In this document: positions 8,735-17,518 of the stretch, piece after piece
How the letters are laid out: the number at the start of each line of letters is the position of its first letter
How positions within the stretch are numbered: position 1 is the stretch's first letter
Assembly: GCA_027943245.1 (NCBI GenBank)
Contig: JANDJZ010000791.1
Span: 1 to 21,258 of the forward strand
DNA from: Acanthamoeba sp. SK_2022b
Lineage: Eukaryota; Discosea; Longamoebia; Acanthamoebidae
Length of the DNA: 21,258 nt
Reading direction: 5' to 3'
Position numbers and translations under genes: made by a program
Notes under the pieces: model-generated
The model's input: only the letters and a program-made list of their open reading frames with translations
What the model was told of the DNA's origin: nothing
The model's database searches: none

Positions 8735-10580
8735 ATGGAGGACGCCCACCTCACGCGTTTCGTGCTGGGTGGGAGACACTTCTACTTTCGAACGAGGTAG
8801 CCCCTGTCTCTTCACTCTTACGCCCTAATCAGTTTTGCTGAGCTCTACAAATCGCAGTTGGCGCGACATCGACTTCGAAATCCACATTACGGATGGCCGG
8901 CAGGTGTGGCATGGGCACGGTACGAGTTGCAACCATGTTTCTGTTGCGCTTTTTTCGAAGAGACGCCTCACCCTAGCTCGTTGGCCTTGCAGCGGCGGAG
9001 GAGTTCATAGAGAACTCGCTCAAGCCTGCAGAGATGGAGCTGGAGGAGTACATGCAATTGACGAAAAGGGCCCTCACCGTGCAAGACAGCACCAAGAAAC
9101 ACTTTTCCTATCGCCTTAGCCAAGGCCAAACGCCCAGCGAGCTGCACGTATGCTCCCCTGTTGCGGCCCGACCGGCCGCCACCTCACTTACGCCCACTCC
9201 CCTCGTGCAGCTGACATGGCGCATCAAGCTCGGCCAAGACTCGCAAGTTGGCTTTTCGGTACGCGCAGGCTACGCGTGTGTGGGGGAATGGGCACCGATG
9301 GCGATCTGTTCTCCTCTTATTCTCGTTGGCCACGCCCACTAGGTCAAAGGCACGCTACCGCTCACGCTGGTGAAGGACGGGCGATCCATAGTGCAGCAGT
9401 GCCTGGACAGCCTCATCGAGCGACAGACCGTGCTCGAAGTGCGTACATTCAGATCCCACTTGCCGTCCAGCTGGACTCACGAACCGGTGTCTGCTGGTGG
9501 GCAACGCAGCGAAGCAACAAGGAACTGCGCACGCAGAACGAGGCCCTGTTTACTCAGCGGGACAGCGCGCTGGCCCAGCTCAACGCGCTGGTCGAGGAAA
9601 AGAAGGCCATGGAGTCGGATCTCTACAACAAGGTGCAGACCGCCCCTATACAGGAGTACGTCGTTGGCCACAGCAATGGCTCACCCGGTGCGTGCAGTTC
9701 GTGAAGGTGCTCAACGAGAAAAAGAAGAAGATACGCGAGCTGAAGCGACAAGGCACGTCACGTGCCATCTCGCTGTGCGCCTGGGGGGATTCGCGCTCAC
9801 CAGCAACTGCTCCTGACCGACGTAACCTTTCCGCCACGGTGGCGCAGGGCGAAGCGGAGTTGTCAGCTTGAGCGACGAGGAGGACTCGCGGTGGCCGCCC
9901 GCAAAGGCCAACACGGCGGGTGAGGCCGGGCCCGGCCAGGAGCGCAGAGTCTGCGGAGCGGTTGAAGGCGGGGAGGAGCAGGCGTCACACCAAGGCAACG
10001 ACCGCCACCTTGCCCCCCCCCCACACCAAATCCGATCGCCGAGCTCACAGACACGTGCACGTATGCCTGAGCAGGGACGTTCTCGTTGACTGGGCCCACC
10101 CCCTCGCTGTCGCTGCTGGGCGATGACGGCGAGTATCTCATACGCACGTCTGTGCGCAAAAGGTGCTGCCCGGCCAGTCGTTTCTCGCCCAACAGCCACT
10201 CGTGAGATCTCTCTCTCATCGTGTCATTCGTTCTTGGCAGGCACCGACCACAGCAGACCGCCCCCAAGGAGGGCGAAGCAGCCGCCCATCTGGGCGTGCC
10301 AACGGCGACGTCATTCAAGGAGAAACTGATGGCCCAGCAGTCCCCGCTCTACACGGTGGCGGGCCGGAAGCGACCCCTGGGCGCTGAAGATGATGATGGG
10401 GAGGACCAGGCGCGCTTCGCCAAACCGGCGGTGAAGAAGGCGCGGCCGGACAAGCCCGTGGGCGGTTGCAACTCGCCGCGCAAGCCGCCTCAACCCAGCA
10501 CGGCCAGCAGCAGCGCCAAGGCGCGTGCAGCCAAGCGGAGATCGGTGAGTGCCGAGGACTTGTTGGATCTGTGCCAGTAG
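8735..10580 (+). CDS. XRCC4: DNA repair protein XRCC4 (about 369 aa, 10 exons)
   Basis: Exons: 8735-8796, 8858-8919, 8993-9147, 9211-9258, 9343-9438, 9510-9632, 9698-9761 (or 9752), 9848-9919, 10075-10162, 10241-10580. XRCC4 is the scaffold that binds and stabilises DNA ligase IV in non-homologous end joining. Conserved features: a head-domain strand with ITDGRQVWHG (about 31-40), a long helix of the coiled coil starting around CLDSLIERQTVLEQRSNKELR (here 130-148 in part), then EKKAMESDLYNKFVKVLNEKKKKIRELK (about 170-197), closely matching the XRCC4 stalk that binds ligase IV. An acidic SLSDEED segment follows, then a basic, Lys/Arg-rich low-complexity tail with nuclear-localisation-like KKARPDK. 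It ends RRSVSAEDLLDLCQ, similar to the XRCC4 C-terminus. The exon 7 donor is ambiguous: AAG|GCACGT (GC-AG) at 9753 or GTGCCA at 9762. Both keep phase (366 or 369 aa). The junction of exons 8 and 9 is the least certain. Confidence 0.88.
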
Positions 10581-10737
10581 GAATGCAAGATTGCTGTAGT
10601 GACGTTCAGCGAGGTTGAGTTGGAAGGATCAGGCGAGTCGGAAGTCCAGGTGTTGAGTCTACTACCACCACCCATCCGAGTCGTCTGCTTGGTGCAGGGT
10701 TGTGGAACCATCGAAACGAAACAAAAGGCAGGAAGGC
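10581..10737. other. XRCC4 3' flank
   Basis: About 157 bp between the XRCC4 stop and the terminator of the oppositely oriented tRNA copy 2. No gene is seen. Confidence 0.5.
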
Positions 10738-10742
10738 AAAAA
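10738..10742 (-). terminator. Pol III T-run of tRNA-Arg copy 2
   Basis: TTTTT on the minus strand starts 8 nt downstream of the tRNA, at the same position as the TTTT of copy 1. Confidence 0.7.
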
Positions 10743-10749
10743 GGAGATA

Positions 10750-10821
10750 TGAGCCCGCGGGGACTTGAACCCCGAATCTCTTGATCCGAAGTCAAGCGCC
10801 TTTCTATTAGGCCACGGACCC
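10750..10821 (-). tRNA. tRNA-Arg (anticodon UCG), copy 2
   Basis: Identical in all 72 positions to the tRNA at 7779-7850: same acceptor stem, anticodon TCG, T arm and discriminator A, with no intron and no encoded CCA. Its upstream TATA-like box and palindrome are also retained, so both copies should be equally transcribable. Confidence 0.95.
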
Positions 10822-10827
10822 ATTCGT

Positions 10828-10839
10828 GCACACGTGTGC
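10828..10839. promoter_or_regulatory. 12-bp palindrome GCACACGTGTGC upstream of tRNA copy 2
   Basis: Same sequence and same 7-bp offset from the tRNA 5' end as at copy 1. Confidence 0.5.
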
Positions 10840-10845
10840 CTTTCC

Positions 10846-10852
10846 TTATATA
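10846..10852 (-). promoter_or_regulatory. TATA-like box (TATATAA) upstream of tRNA copy 2
   Basis: TATATAAGG on the minus strand, starting 25 bp upstream of the tRNA 5' end as in copy 1. Confidence 0.6.
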
Positions 10853-10865
10853 CCCAACCAAAATC

Positions 10866-11291
10866 TACTGGAAGGCGTCTTGTTGTGTGGTAATTAACAC
10901 CTTTTATTCTATATCCACTGGCAATTAGGATGGCATCCTGCTGCTTGGTCACCTACATCATCCCTGTTGCCCATGCTGCTTGTGGTGCTTGTCAAGAGAG
11001 CACCTCATGTGCAAGTAGTCCCTTGATGTGCTGTTCTTCCCTTGATACTTGTAAGTGCAAACTTCTCAATGTCATGGAGGTCAATTGCTTCCAATCACCA
11101 AGTGCACCTGATATTCACCCTTTTAGTCCTCACCAATTGGTTATGAGAAACGCTGCGGGAAGGAACAAGAGTAATGGGATATTACAACTGACCCTCCAGA
11201 AACTGGATGGAGCTTGTCATTAGCAACAAAGGACACTGGGCAAGGATAAAGAAGGACAGGAAAGGAGCATATGTAGAGGAACATGCAAAGC
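10866..11291. other. Intergenic, about 430 bp, between tRNA copy 2 and intact 5S
   Basis: This region is less GC-rich than the coding DNA. A 97-codon plus-strand frame (10930-11223, Cys-rich N-terminal half) has no recognised family, and its base composition differs from the genes; I do not call it. The right-hand about 75 bp match the downstream flank of the split 5S gene (in inverted orientation). Confidence 0.5.
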
Positions 11292-11295
11292 AAAA
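11292..11295 (-). terminator. Pol III T-run of intact 5S gene
   Basis: TTTT on the minus strand immediately follows the 5S 3' end (CGTATCC). Confidence 0.75.
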
Positions 11296-11413
11296 GGATA
11301 CGACACGGTGGATTCCCGGGTGGTCGCCCACCCCAGTACTAACACCGCCTGGCGCAGCTTAACTTCGCTGTTCGGATGGGAAGCGGTGCTTTCTGCGCAG
11401 TATGGCCGTATCC
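11296..11413 (-). rRNA. 5S ribosomal RNA, intact copy
   Basis: This 118-nt minus-strand gene starts GGATACGGCCATACTGCGCA and ends GTGTCGTATCC, so the first and last bases pair into helix I. The internal control region (GAAGTTAAGC, and GGTGTTAGTACTGGGGTGGG further on) is present, and a Pol III T-run follows directly. The sequence resembles the published Acanthamoeba 5S rRNA as I remember it, which is the best organism clue in the window. It is the intact partner of the interrupted gene at 8181-8513 and lies in inverted orientation to it. Confidence 0.95.
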
Positions 11414-11436
11414 GACGGCATCCACTACCTCCTTTG
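11414..11436 (-). promoter_or_regulatory. Conserved upstream block of intact 5S gene
   Basis: CAAAGGAG.TAGTGG.TGC.GTC, directly before the 5S start, is shared with the split copy, with about three mismatches in 23 bp. Confidence 0.5.
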
Positions 11437-11648
11437 CTGTCCCTCCACTGAGGAGAACGGCCGGGGAACCCAGTTCCCTCCCGGGCATGACCGTGCCTGA
11501 CCAGGCGTTGAACACTTACAAACTTCCCATTGGCATAGAACAGATCAGGTCTCGCGGGCATGATGACTCATCACGCGCATCTACCATGATGAGGCCCTGC
11601 CTGACGTGATCGATAAGAGCACCACACATAGAGACCACAGCAGCTCAA

Positions 11649-11666
11649 GATAAATGGCCATTTATC
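11649..11666. repeat. 18-bp perfect palindrome GATAAATGGCCATTTATC
   Basis: A perfectly self-complementary 18-mer lies 33 bp downstream of the MRPL41 stop codon, in its likely 3' UTR. It could form an RNA hairpin or a dimeric protein site. The function is unknown. Confidence 0.7.
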
Positions 11667-11698
11667 CTGTTTAGGGGAGCACAGAACTATCGCCACGC

Positions 11699-12192
11699 TC
11701 ACTCCAGCTGCGCTAGCTCCTTGTCGCTGGGCATGCGCGGGGGCTTCACCACCACGCGCTTGGTCGACCAGCTCACGTAGGGCTTCAACTGCAGAGTAAC
11801 GAGCAAGTGTGAGCATGTGTAGGAAAGGAGAAGGAGAGAAGGGCGAGGTACAGGGCAGTCAGTGAGATCGGGAATCACGTAGACGGGCACCTTAGCAGGC
11901 ACAATTTGGTAGCCACCTGCAATGAATACATGCAATCAGAAATTGAATTGCAGCGGAAAGTAATCAATTCCACAACACCAGAGAGGCGGTAGAAGGGGGC
12001 GATACCTTTCTTGGTGTGGAAACCGAGAGAGCGGCAACCAACGCCCTTGTACCAGCCCCGGGGCGTCATCTTGGGGGTGAGTCGCCCCTTGCCCTGATTC
12101 GCGGAGGCCTTGCCTCGGGTGAAGCCCATCGTTCCGACGGTCGTGCGAGCGCCCAGCCCGGTCCTTCGCGTCAAGCCTCCAAACACGCCCAT
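11699..12192 (-). CDS. MRPL41: Mitochondrial ribosomal protein L41 (MRPL41/yeast MRPL27; 113 aa, 3 exons)
   Basis: Exons (minus): 12192-12006, 11916-11852, 11788-11699, phase-consistent to TGA. The protein belongs to the large subunit of the mitochondrial ribosome. The diagnostic core is PRGWYKGVGCRSLGFHTKKG (about 44-63), then GGYQIVPAKVPVYVIPDLTD and LKPYVS. These correspond to the family signature of a basic RGxYKG/G..G.T..G segment followed by VPDLTxFKLKPYVS. The first 40 residues are rich in Gly, Thr, Arg and Lys with almost no acidic residues, fitting a mitochondrial targeting sequence. The total length is close to fungal MRPL27 and shorter than human MRPL41, because the long C-terminal extension is missing. 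It diverges from the phosphatidylserine synthase gene, with 311 bp between start codons. Confidence 0.92.
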
Positions 12193-12503
12193 CCTTCGTT
12201 CAATTTATGTTTTGCTTTGATGGGGAAATATTGTTTTTCTCTCTTCTGAATCACTTGACACGTGTGTGCGCGAAGACGCGTTTCGAGGAAGGAACGAACG
12301 CCACATCGGAGAAGGCGCCACCAGCAGCAGTTCGTTACGCTCCAAGAGAAGGTACCGATGCCAAGGGAGTGTGGTGCTTCATTATATCTTCACCCCAGAG
12401 CGAGATGCCAAATTTCAGTTCTGTCAATTTGAATGAGTCACGAGAGAACAAGCCCCAAAGCGGCCATTGCAGTGCATGATGGAGCGACAGGTCAAGATAG
12501 CCC
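12193..12503. other. Divergent promoter region, MRPL41 / phosphatidylserine synthase
   Basis: 311 bp between two divergent start codons. No clear TATA box or other named element is seen. A TTTACACAG just before 12540 looks like a splice acceptor, so a 5'-UTR intron in the synthase gene is possible. Confidence 0.5.
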
Positions 12504-15500
12504 ATGGATCAATTAATTTCCGATTTTAAATTTACACAGATGATGAAGCGAGAAGATGAGGACGTTCAGGGTGTGCGACGTAGACAGATCCCTATGAGCA
12601 CCGGGGCCGACGAACCATCACCGTACAGCATAATTGGCAAGGGCCGATCGATCTCCACATCCTCTCTGGGTACGTTCGCTCCATCTCTCGCCTCATGCAC
12701 AAGATTCCCATCCAACAACGGGATATGCCATGTTGCTCACACGCACGCACACAGCTGACAGCCCTTCGGACAACGGCGAGTCGTCCCCGCGGAAACTGAA
12801 GAACAGGCGCAAGCGCCACCACTCGCTGCTCAAGCTATGGCCACAGGAGCCCGAGCCCTTCCTCGAGGAGACCGGCAGCCCCTTCTCCTTCCTCTACAAA
12901 TCCCACGTACGCCTCTCGACCGCCTCGCCCACGCGCGCGCCACACGTTCTGCGCGTCTGACCGCTATCCACCTCTCTCTTGCGTGCAGACGATCACCGGC
13001 CTCGCCATCACCGGCCTGTTCATTCGTGCGCATTTCCCTCCTCCCTTGCCGCGCATCGCATGCGCGCGTCTCTTTCCCTCGACTCACTCGCTCCGCGCGC
13101 GCGCAGTCTATCACTCGTTCTTTCGCCTTCCCTCCCCCGACCCCATGGACGAAATCAAAGCGTACGCCGCGCGAAGCCGCGCCTCCTCCTCGCCTCGCCT
13201 CGCGCAGATGGGGCGTGTCGACACGCGCCAAAAGCTGACATTCCGATCATTGCTGCAGCGGTTTGGCCGTGATGACTGTCGTGTTCCTGCTGTACTGCAT
13301 GATCCAGCTTCGCGACGGTCTGCTTCTGCGACCACACCCCGCCGTCTGGTACGCCGACGCACACGACAACGACGCAGTCCATTGTTGCTCATCGTTGGAT
13401 GCTTTCTTTTCTTCTTCTTCTTCTTCCTCATCATTATCATCACCCCGACCGCATCAGGCGTGTGGTTCATGGAGCCGGTCTGCTGTATCTACTCGCGTTG
13501 GTGTTCATTCTGGTCCAGAACGAAGACAACGCTCGACAGTTTCTCACCTTTTTCTATCCCGATCTCGGCAAGCCGCCAGCCGCCAACGACCTCATCTACG
13601 CTTCAGGCAATCTCTCCCTCCTCCTCTCTCTCTCTCTCTCTCTCGCTCATGCCATGAATGCACTTGGCCTAACGAAATGGAGTCCATCTCGTGGCGTTCG
13701 TGCAGATTGCCGCATCTACACGCCCGAGCAGGACAACCACTTTGCGCACGTCACCTCGGCCTGGCACGACATCTTCATCGGTAGGCGACTTGTCCTCCAT
13801 TCCCCTCTCCTTTCTTCCTCGTCGTTTCGATGTAGCCTCGTCTGACTTCTCCCCACCGACAGCGGCGCACACCTTTGGGTGGTGGGCCAAGATGGTGATG
13901 CTGCGCGACTGGCGCCTCTGCTGGATCTTGGGCATCCTGTGGGAGCTCCTCGAGTACTCGTTCCAACACATCCTCCCCAACTTCCACGAGTGTTGGTGGG
14001 GTACGTGCACCACTACCCATTAATAACACATTTTATTTTTATTTTTATTTTTATTACTTTTTAATTTTTTTATCGGATATTTTCTTATGGGGTCAACGGT
14101 AACAGATCACTGGCTCATCGACTTGATGATCTGCAACCTTGCGGGCATGGTGCTCGGAATGGTCACCTGCAGATACCTCGAATGTACGCCGCCATCGTGC
14201 AGCATCGACGTGAGTGTTGCACGCGTGTTTCTCACGTCGCCAAACGCAGTCCGCCGATATGATTGGACGGGTGCGTCGGCGGGTCCTGCCGGTATCAGGA
14301 CCCACCTCAAGCGTGCCCTGGCCCAGTTCTCGCCCATGCGATGGACCAGGTGCCCTTCCCCTTATTCGTTTCCTTTCCTTTTTCACTCTTTTTCTTTTTC
14401 TTTTTCTTTTTCTTTTTCTTTTTCTTTTTGATTGGTTGCGCCATCGCAGGTACGAGTGGTCGGTGTTCTCCTCGGTTCGTCGGTTCTTCATGGTGTCGAT
14501 GATGATCGTCATGATGGAGGTCGTCGAGATGAACGGCTTCTTCCTCAAATACGTCTTGTGGTACGGTGTTCGTGTGATTCATCGCGTTACACGTGTGTGC
14601 TCGATCGATCGATCGCCTCCTCATCTCCACCAACCTGCCCTCCAGGATCCCCCCGGCCAACCCGCTCAACACGATGCGCCTGCTGCTGTTCTGCCTCCTC
14701 TCCATCCCCGGTAGACGCCCGCTCTACGCTTGCCTCGCCGCGCGACCCACGCGGTTGCCCAGTTTCACTGACTCGTCGTGTGTGTGTTGTGTGTGCCGCG
14801 CACAGCCCTACACGAGTGGTACGCCTATGTGGTGGCCTTTGAAAAGACGCAGACCCGCCGACTGGGCAAGGACATGTGGCTGCTCATCGCCATCATGGGC
14901 GTCGAGGTACACGCGCCCGCAACGCTGCGTGCGTGCGTGCGTGCGTGCGTGTGTGTACCCGCCGACTGAACGCTTTGTCGACGCAACAGTTTGCCGTGTG
15001 CATGAAGTTTGGGTGGCGTCTGTTCATGGTGGTGCCGCCGACGCCGGTCATCTGGGGCTGGACCCTGTCGGCCGTCCTCCTCCTCATTTGGCTGGCCCTC
15101 CGCTTCGGCATGGCCCCCTCCTTCCAGTACGTTCCCTCCCTCCCTTCCCAACTCTCTCTCTCTCTCTCTCTTTCGTGTGTGTGTGCGCGCGCGAGTGGGT
15201 TGTGGTGTATTCCCCGATCCGATGCCTGATGTCTGTCCCTCACTCGGGCACCAGGAACAGCAAGAAGAAGAGCCCCTGGCGAGTGACCGGCATGAACATG
15301 CTGTTCGTGGTGCGCAGCCATTTCCCCCCCCCCCTCGCTTCCCTCTTTCCTTGGCGGGTCGGTTGCTAAGAAGTGTATGTGTGCGGGACCTGCAGGTCGC
15401 GTTGTTGCCGTTGGTGTGGCTTATCTACACCCAAGACGTGGGCTACGGCGAGGTGGGCCGCGCCATTCTCGCCAACCAGACCCTCGCCCTTCCCAGCGGC

Positions 15501-15509
15501 TCCATGTAG
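12504..15509 (+). CDS. PTDSS: Phosphatidylserine synthase, base-exchange type (540 aa, 16 exons)
   Basis: Exons: 12504-12669, 12755-12906, 12989-13025, 13107-13161, 13259-13348, 13458-13606, 13706-13780, 13863-14000, 14106-14183, 14250-14349, 14450-14560, 14646-14710, 14806-14906, 14990-15126, 15255-15309, 15396-15509; sum 541 codons with TAG. This is the endoplasmic-reticulum enzyme that exchanges the head group of phosphatidylcholine or -ethanolamine for serine. Family hallmarks: FLYKSHTITGLAITGL (first membrane segment), QLRDGLLLRPHPAVWR (153-168), FGWWAKMVMLRDW, the signature LPNFHECWWDHW (279-290), then SPMRWTRYEWSVFSS and FFLKYVLWIPP, with about eight to ten hydrophobic segments to the C-terminus. 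The N-terminal about 90 residues are hydrophilic and Ser/Arg-rich (cytosolic). Intron 6 appears to use a GC donor (TCAG|GCAATC at 13607); no GT donor nearby keeps the frame. The start could instead be ATG 12540 or 12543. The model cannot tell PTDSS1 from PTDSS2. Confidence 0.93.
13411..13431. repeat. (TTC)n run in a synthase intron
   Basis: A short TTC/CTT microsatellite in intron 5 of the phosphatidylserine synthase gene, part of its pyrimidine-rich tract. Confidence 0.7.
13624..13645. repeat. (CT)n run in the GC-AG candidate intron
   Basis: A CT dinucleotide run of about 10 units lies in intron 6 of the synthase gene, shortly after its unusual GC donor. Confidence 0.8.
14029..14075. repeat. 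(TTTTTA)n AT-rich run in a synthase intron
   Basis: An almost pure A/T tract with repeated TTTTTA units in intron 8, strongly unlike the GC-rich exons beside it. Confidence 0.8.
14386..14430. repeat. (CTTTTT)n hexanucleotide microsatellite in a synthase intron
   Basis: About seven consecutive hexamers form the pyrimidine tract of intron 10, ending about 20 bp before its CAG acceptor. Confidence 0.9.
14927..14951. repeat. (GTGC)n tetranucleotide microsatellite in a synthase intron
   Basis: About six GTGC units in intron 13 of the phosphatidylserine synthase gene. Confidence 0.85.
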
Positions 15510-15677
15510 CTGTGATAAGCAAACAACCAAACAAAATACACAAAATCATTGTGTACGGTGTGGTCGTGGTCGTGGTGTGGTGTGCGGTCTATTAACAATA
15601 CTTGTGTGAGTCGCAGTTGTCGCCGGTGTTGCTGTGGCCTTTTGGTCATTGCATTTTCGGGGGGGGGGGTCGAGTAT
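15510..15677. other. Convergent 3' region
   Basis: 168 bp between the stop codons of the plus-strand synthase and the minus-strand glycosyltransferase, so both transcripts end here. A run of ten G (about 15660-15669) and a GTGGTCGTGGTCGTGGTG repeat are the only visible structure. Confidence 0.6.
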
Positions 15678-17031
15678 CTACGACTTCTCCTCCGGGACAA
15701 GCGGGAAGCCCCACTGGCGCGCGATGCGATAGATCACGTTCTCGACGTACCTGTGCCAATGGTAGTTTGTTAAGAGAGCGGCCATCAACGCTGACTCATG
15801 AGCTTGCGCGTACCAGTGGAAGGACTTGCATTGTAACCGCTGTCGCAGCTCGTGACGGGCGGCAAGACCCGGCAGTCGTCGCAGTCGATGCTCGCTGATA
15901 TCCGAGCTTTCCGCGAGATGCTTCATCACGCTGTCGGCGTACGAATCCATCCACACCTACGCCGCACACGCTGGTCGTTAGTCGTTGTCGCTTTCATTCT
16001 TTTTTGCGTTTCGCTTTCGTTCTTTTCAGAGGTGGGGGAGCACCTGAGCGAAGCGGGCCTTGTTGCGTGCGACAAAGGTGGTGTCTTCGAATCGATAGGC
16101 TCCGCGCGTGCGCTTGTCGTTCGCCCAGTAGATGTGTCCGATGCGCGTGCAGGGCAGCACGTAGGCGCCCGAACCGCACATCCACGCCTTGGCCGCGATC
16201 TCGATGTTCTCCACGCCCCAGATCTCCAGCCCCGGGTCGTACTTGCCCACTTGCTCCCACCACTTGCGCGCCACGCCAAACGCGGCGCCCAGGATCGAGG
16301 CCGTCTCGATGGGCTTCGCGGTGATGTTTTGTGGGGGCGGGCTGCCGCTCCACTTGAACTCGAGGTCGCGCACGCGCAGGGTCACCAGGTGCAGGCTCGG
16401 GTGCATCGACTCCCAGCCCTGGGTGGGCGGGTCGATGCCTTCGATTACTGCCGACACGATGCTGTCCGGGTGATTCTGCAGGTGCAGCAGGAACGGCTCG
16501 GCCCAGCGCTCGGTCACCTCCATGTGGCTGTCCAGGAACACGATGACGTCGCCCAGAGACTTGTCCGCGCCGGCCATGCGAGCGCCGGCCACGCCCAGCC
16601 CGCGCTTGTTGTAGACCACGCGCACCTTGGAGTAGGTGCGGGACATGTAGCGGCGCACGGGCTGGTCGCGACTGGCATCGTCGACAATGACGATGTCGCG
16701 CAGCAGGTGGCCGGGCGTGTGCTTGAGGATCGACCGCACGGTGTTCTCGAGCAGCGTCGGGTCTTCGTCGAGGGAGGTGATCACCACCTGTGTGTCAACA
16801 CACGAACACGAGGAGGTGACGGGTTAGGGAAAGAGGGAGAAAGGAGAAAGGTGGCGGCGACGGTACGGAGAGGGAGGGGAGGCCATGAGGGTAGACGATG
16901 GAGTAGCACTCCTCCGGTCGGAGCACATCGGACTGTGAGTATCCGTTGGTGGATCCCGCCATCAGGCCCATGCAGCATAGCACAAGGGCCAACATGGTGT
17001 GGGTGTGGCGAAGCAGTGGTGACAGCCTCAT
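15678..17031 (-). CDS. Polypeptide GalNAc-transferase-like glycosyltransferase, family GT27-type, no lectin domain (374 aa, 4 exons)
   Basis: Exons (minus): 17031-16867, 16787-16044, 15956-15814, 15750-15678; GT-AG, phases close to TAG. The family transfers N-acetylgalactosamine from UDP-GalNAc to Ser/Thr in the Golgi. Visible motifs: a hydrophobic N-terminal signal/anchor (MLALVLCCMGLMAG, about 13-26), the GT-A fold start LPSLSVVITSLDED (51-64) and DIVIVDDAS (86-94), the metal-binding DSH in FLDSHMEVTERW (141-143), the Gal/GalNAc-T motif WGVENIEIAAKAWMCG (245-260), the later His in CTRIGHIYW (H272), RNKARFAQVWMDSY (296-309), and RLQCKSFHWYVENV near the end. It then stops at PEEKS, so the ricin-type lectin domain usual in animal enzymes is absent and the stem is short. 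An upstream in-frame ATG (17082) is less likely because it precedes the hydrophobic anchor with polar residues. Substrate specificity is inferred from the family, not shown. Confidence 0.9.
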
Positions 17032-17518
17032 CGCAGTCCTTCGTTTGCTAGTACTAGTGTGTGGCAAACAGGTATGAATCACTGCGGGCCAGACAAGATA
17101 TCTGGAACGTGGTGGACTGTCTCACGAGGGAGAGCATGACCGCCCAACGAGTTTAGGATAAGCCGTGCATAGAGCACCAGCTCCACTCTGTGGCCTTTTC
17201 GCGAACTACACAGACTTGGCGGCCCCTACGTCTACATGCCTCTCTACGTGGCAGAAAGAGCACCTGTAGCTCAACCTCTGACGTCACCTACGTCTCTACA
17301 GTGCCGAAACAGGGAGACGATTCACAGCAAAGGCTGTGCGTGTGCTCAAGATTTTGAAACGTGTTTGATCAAAATTGTAATTGTAATCGTGAAACAAATC
17401 GAATTTCGGAAACGGGAAAGGCTTTCTCTTGTTCTCCCGCCGTGCCAAGCTCCGGTACGATGCCCGCCGGTGCGGCAACATTGTCTCTCGTCTCTTAATA
17501 TCACCGGCTTGTGCAGGA
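17032..17518. other. Divergent intergenic region, 487 bp
   Basis: This separates the start codons of the glycosyltransferase (minus) and the phosphoesterase (plus). No convincing gene or RNA is seen. CTTGTGCAG directly before 17517 looks like a splice acceptor just ahead of the downstream ATG, suggesting a 5'-UTR intron in the phosphoesterase transcript. Confidence 0.5.

Larger units (their letters stand above)
10739..10865 (-). repeat. 127-bp tRNA-Arg cassette, copy 2
   Basis: This is the direct repeat of 7768-7894, 2971 bp away, with 126 of 127 positions identical by eye. Confidence 0.9.

Noticed and set aside
9919..10074. Extra exon reading SAESAERLKAGRSRRHTKATT in the XRCC4 region
   Set aside because: The frame looks coding-like, but no pair of splice sites joins it in phase to both neighbours; skipping it with GTGAGG...AGCAG keeps phase.
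10545..10553. GTGAGT donor-like site inside the last XRCC4 exon
   Set aside because: Reading through gives SVSAEDLLDLCQ and a stop, which matches the conserved XRCC4 C-terminal end.
10930..11223. 97-codon plus-strand frame with many Cys near the N-terminus
   Set aside because: No family resemblance, composition unlike the genes nearby, and it overlaps the conserved 5S downstream flank at its end.
14184..14219. Alternative donor GTGAGT at 14212 for intron 9 of the synthase
   Set aside because: It has a good consensus, but it gives phase 0 and puts the next exon out of frame. The GTACGC donor at 14184 keeps the family sequence (RYLE then RRYDWTG).
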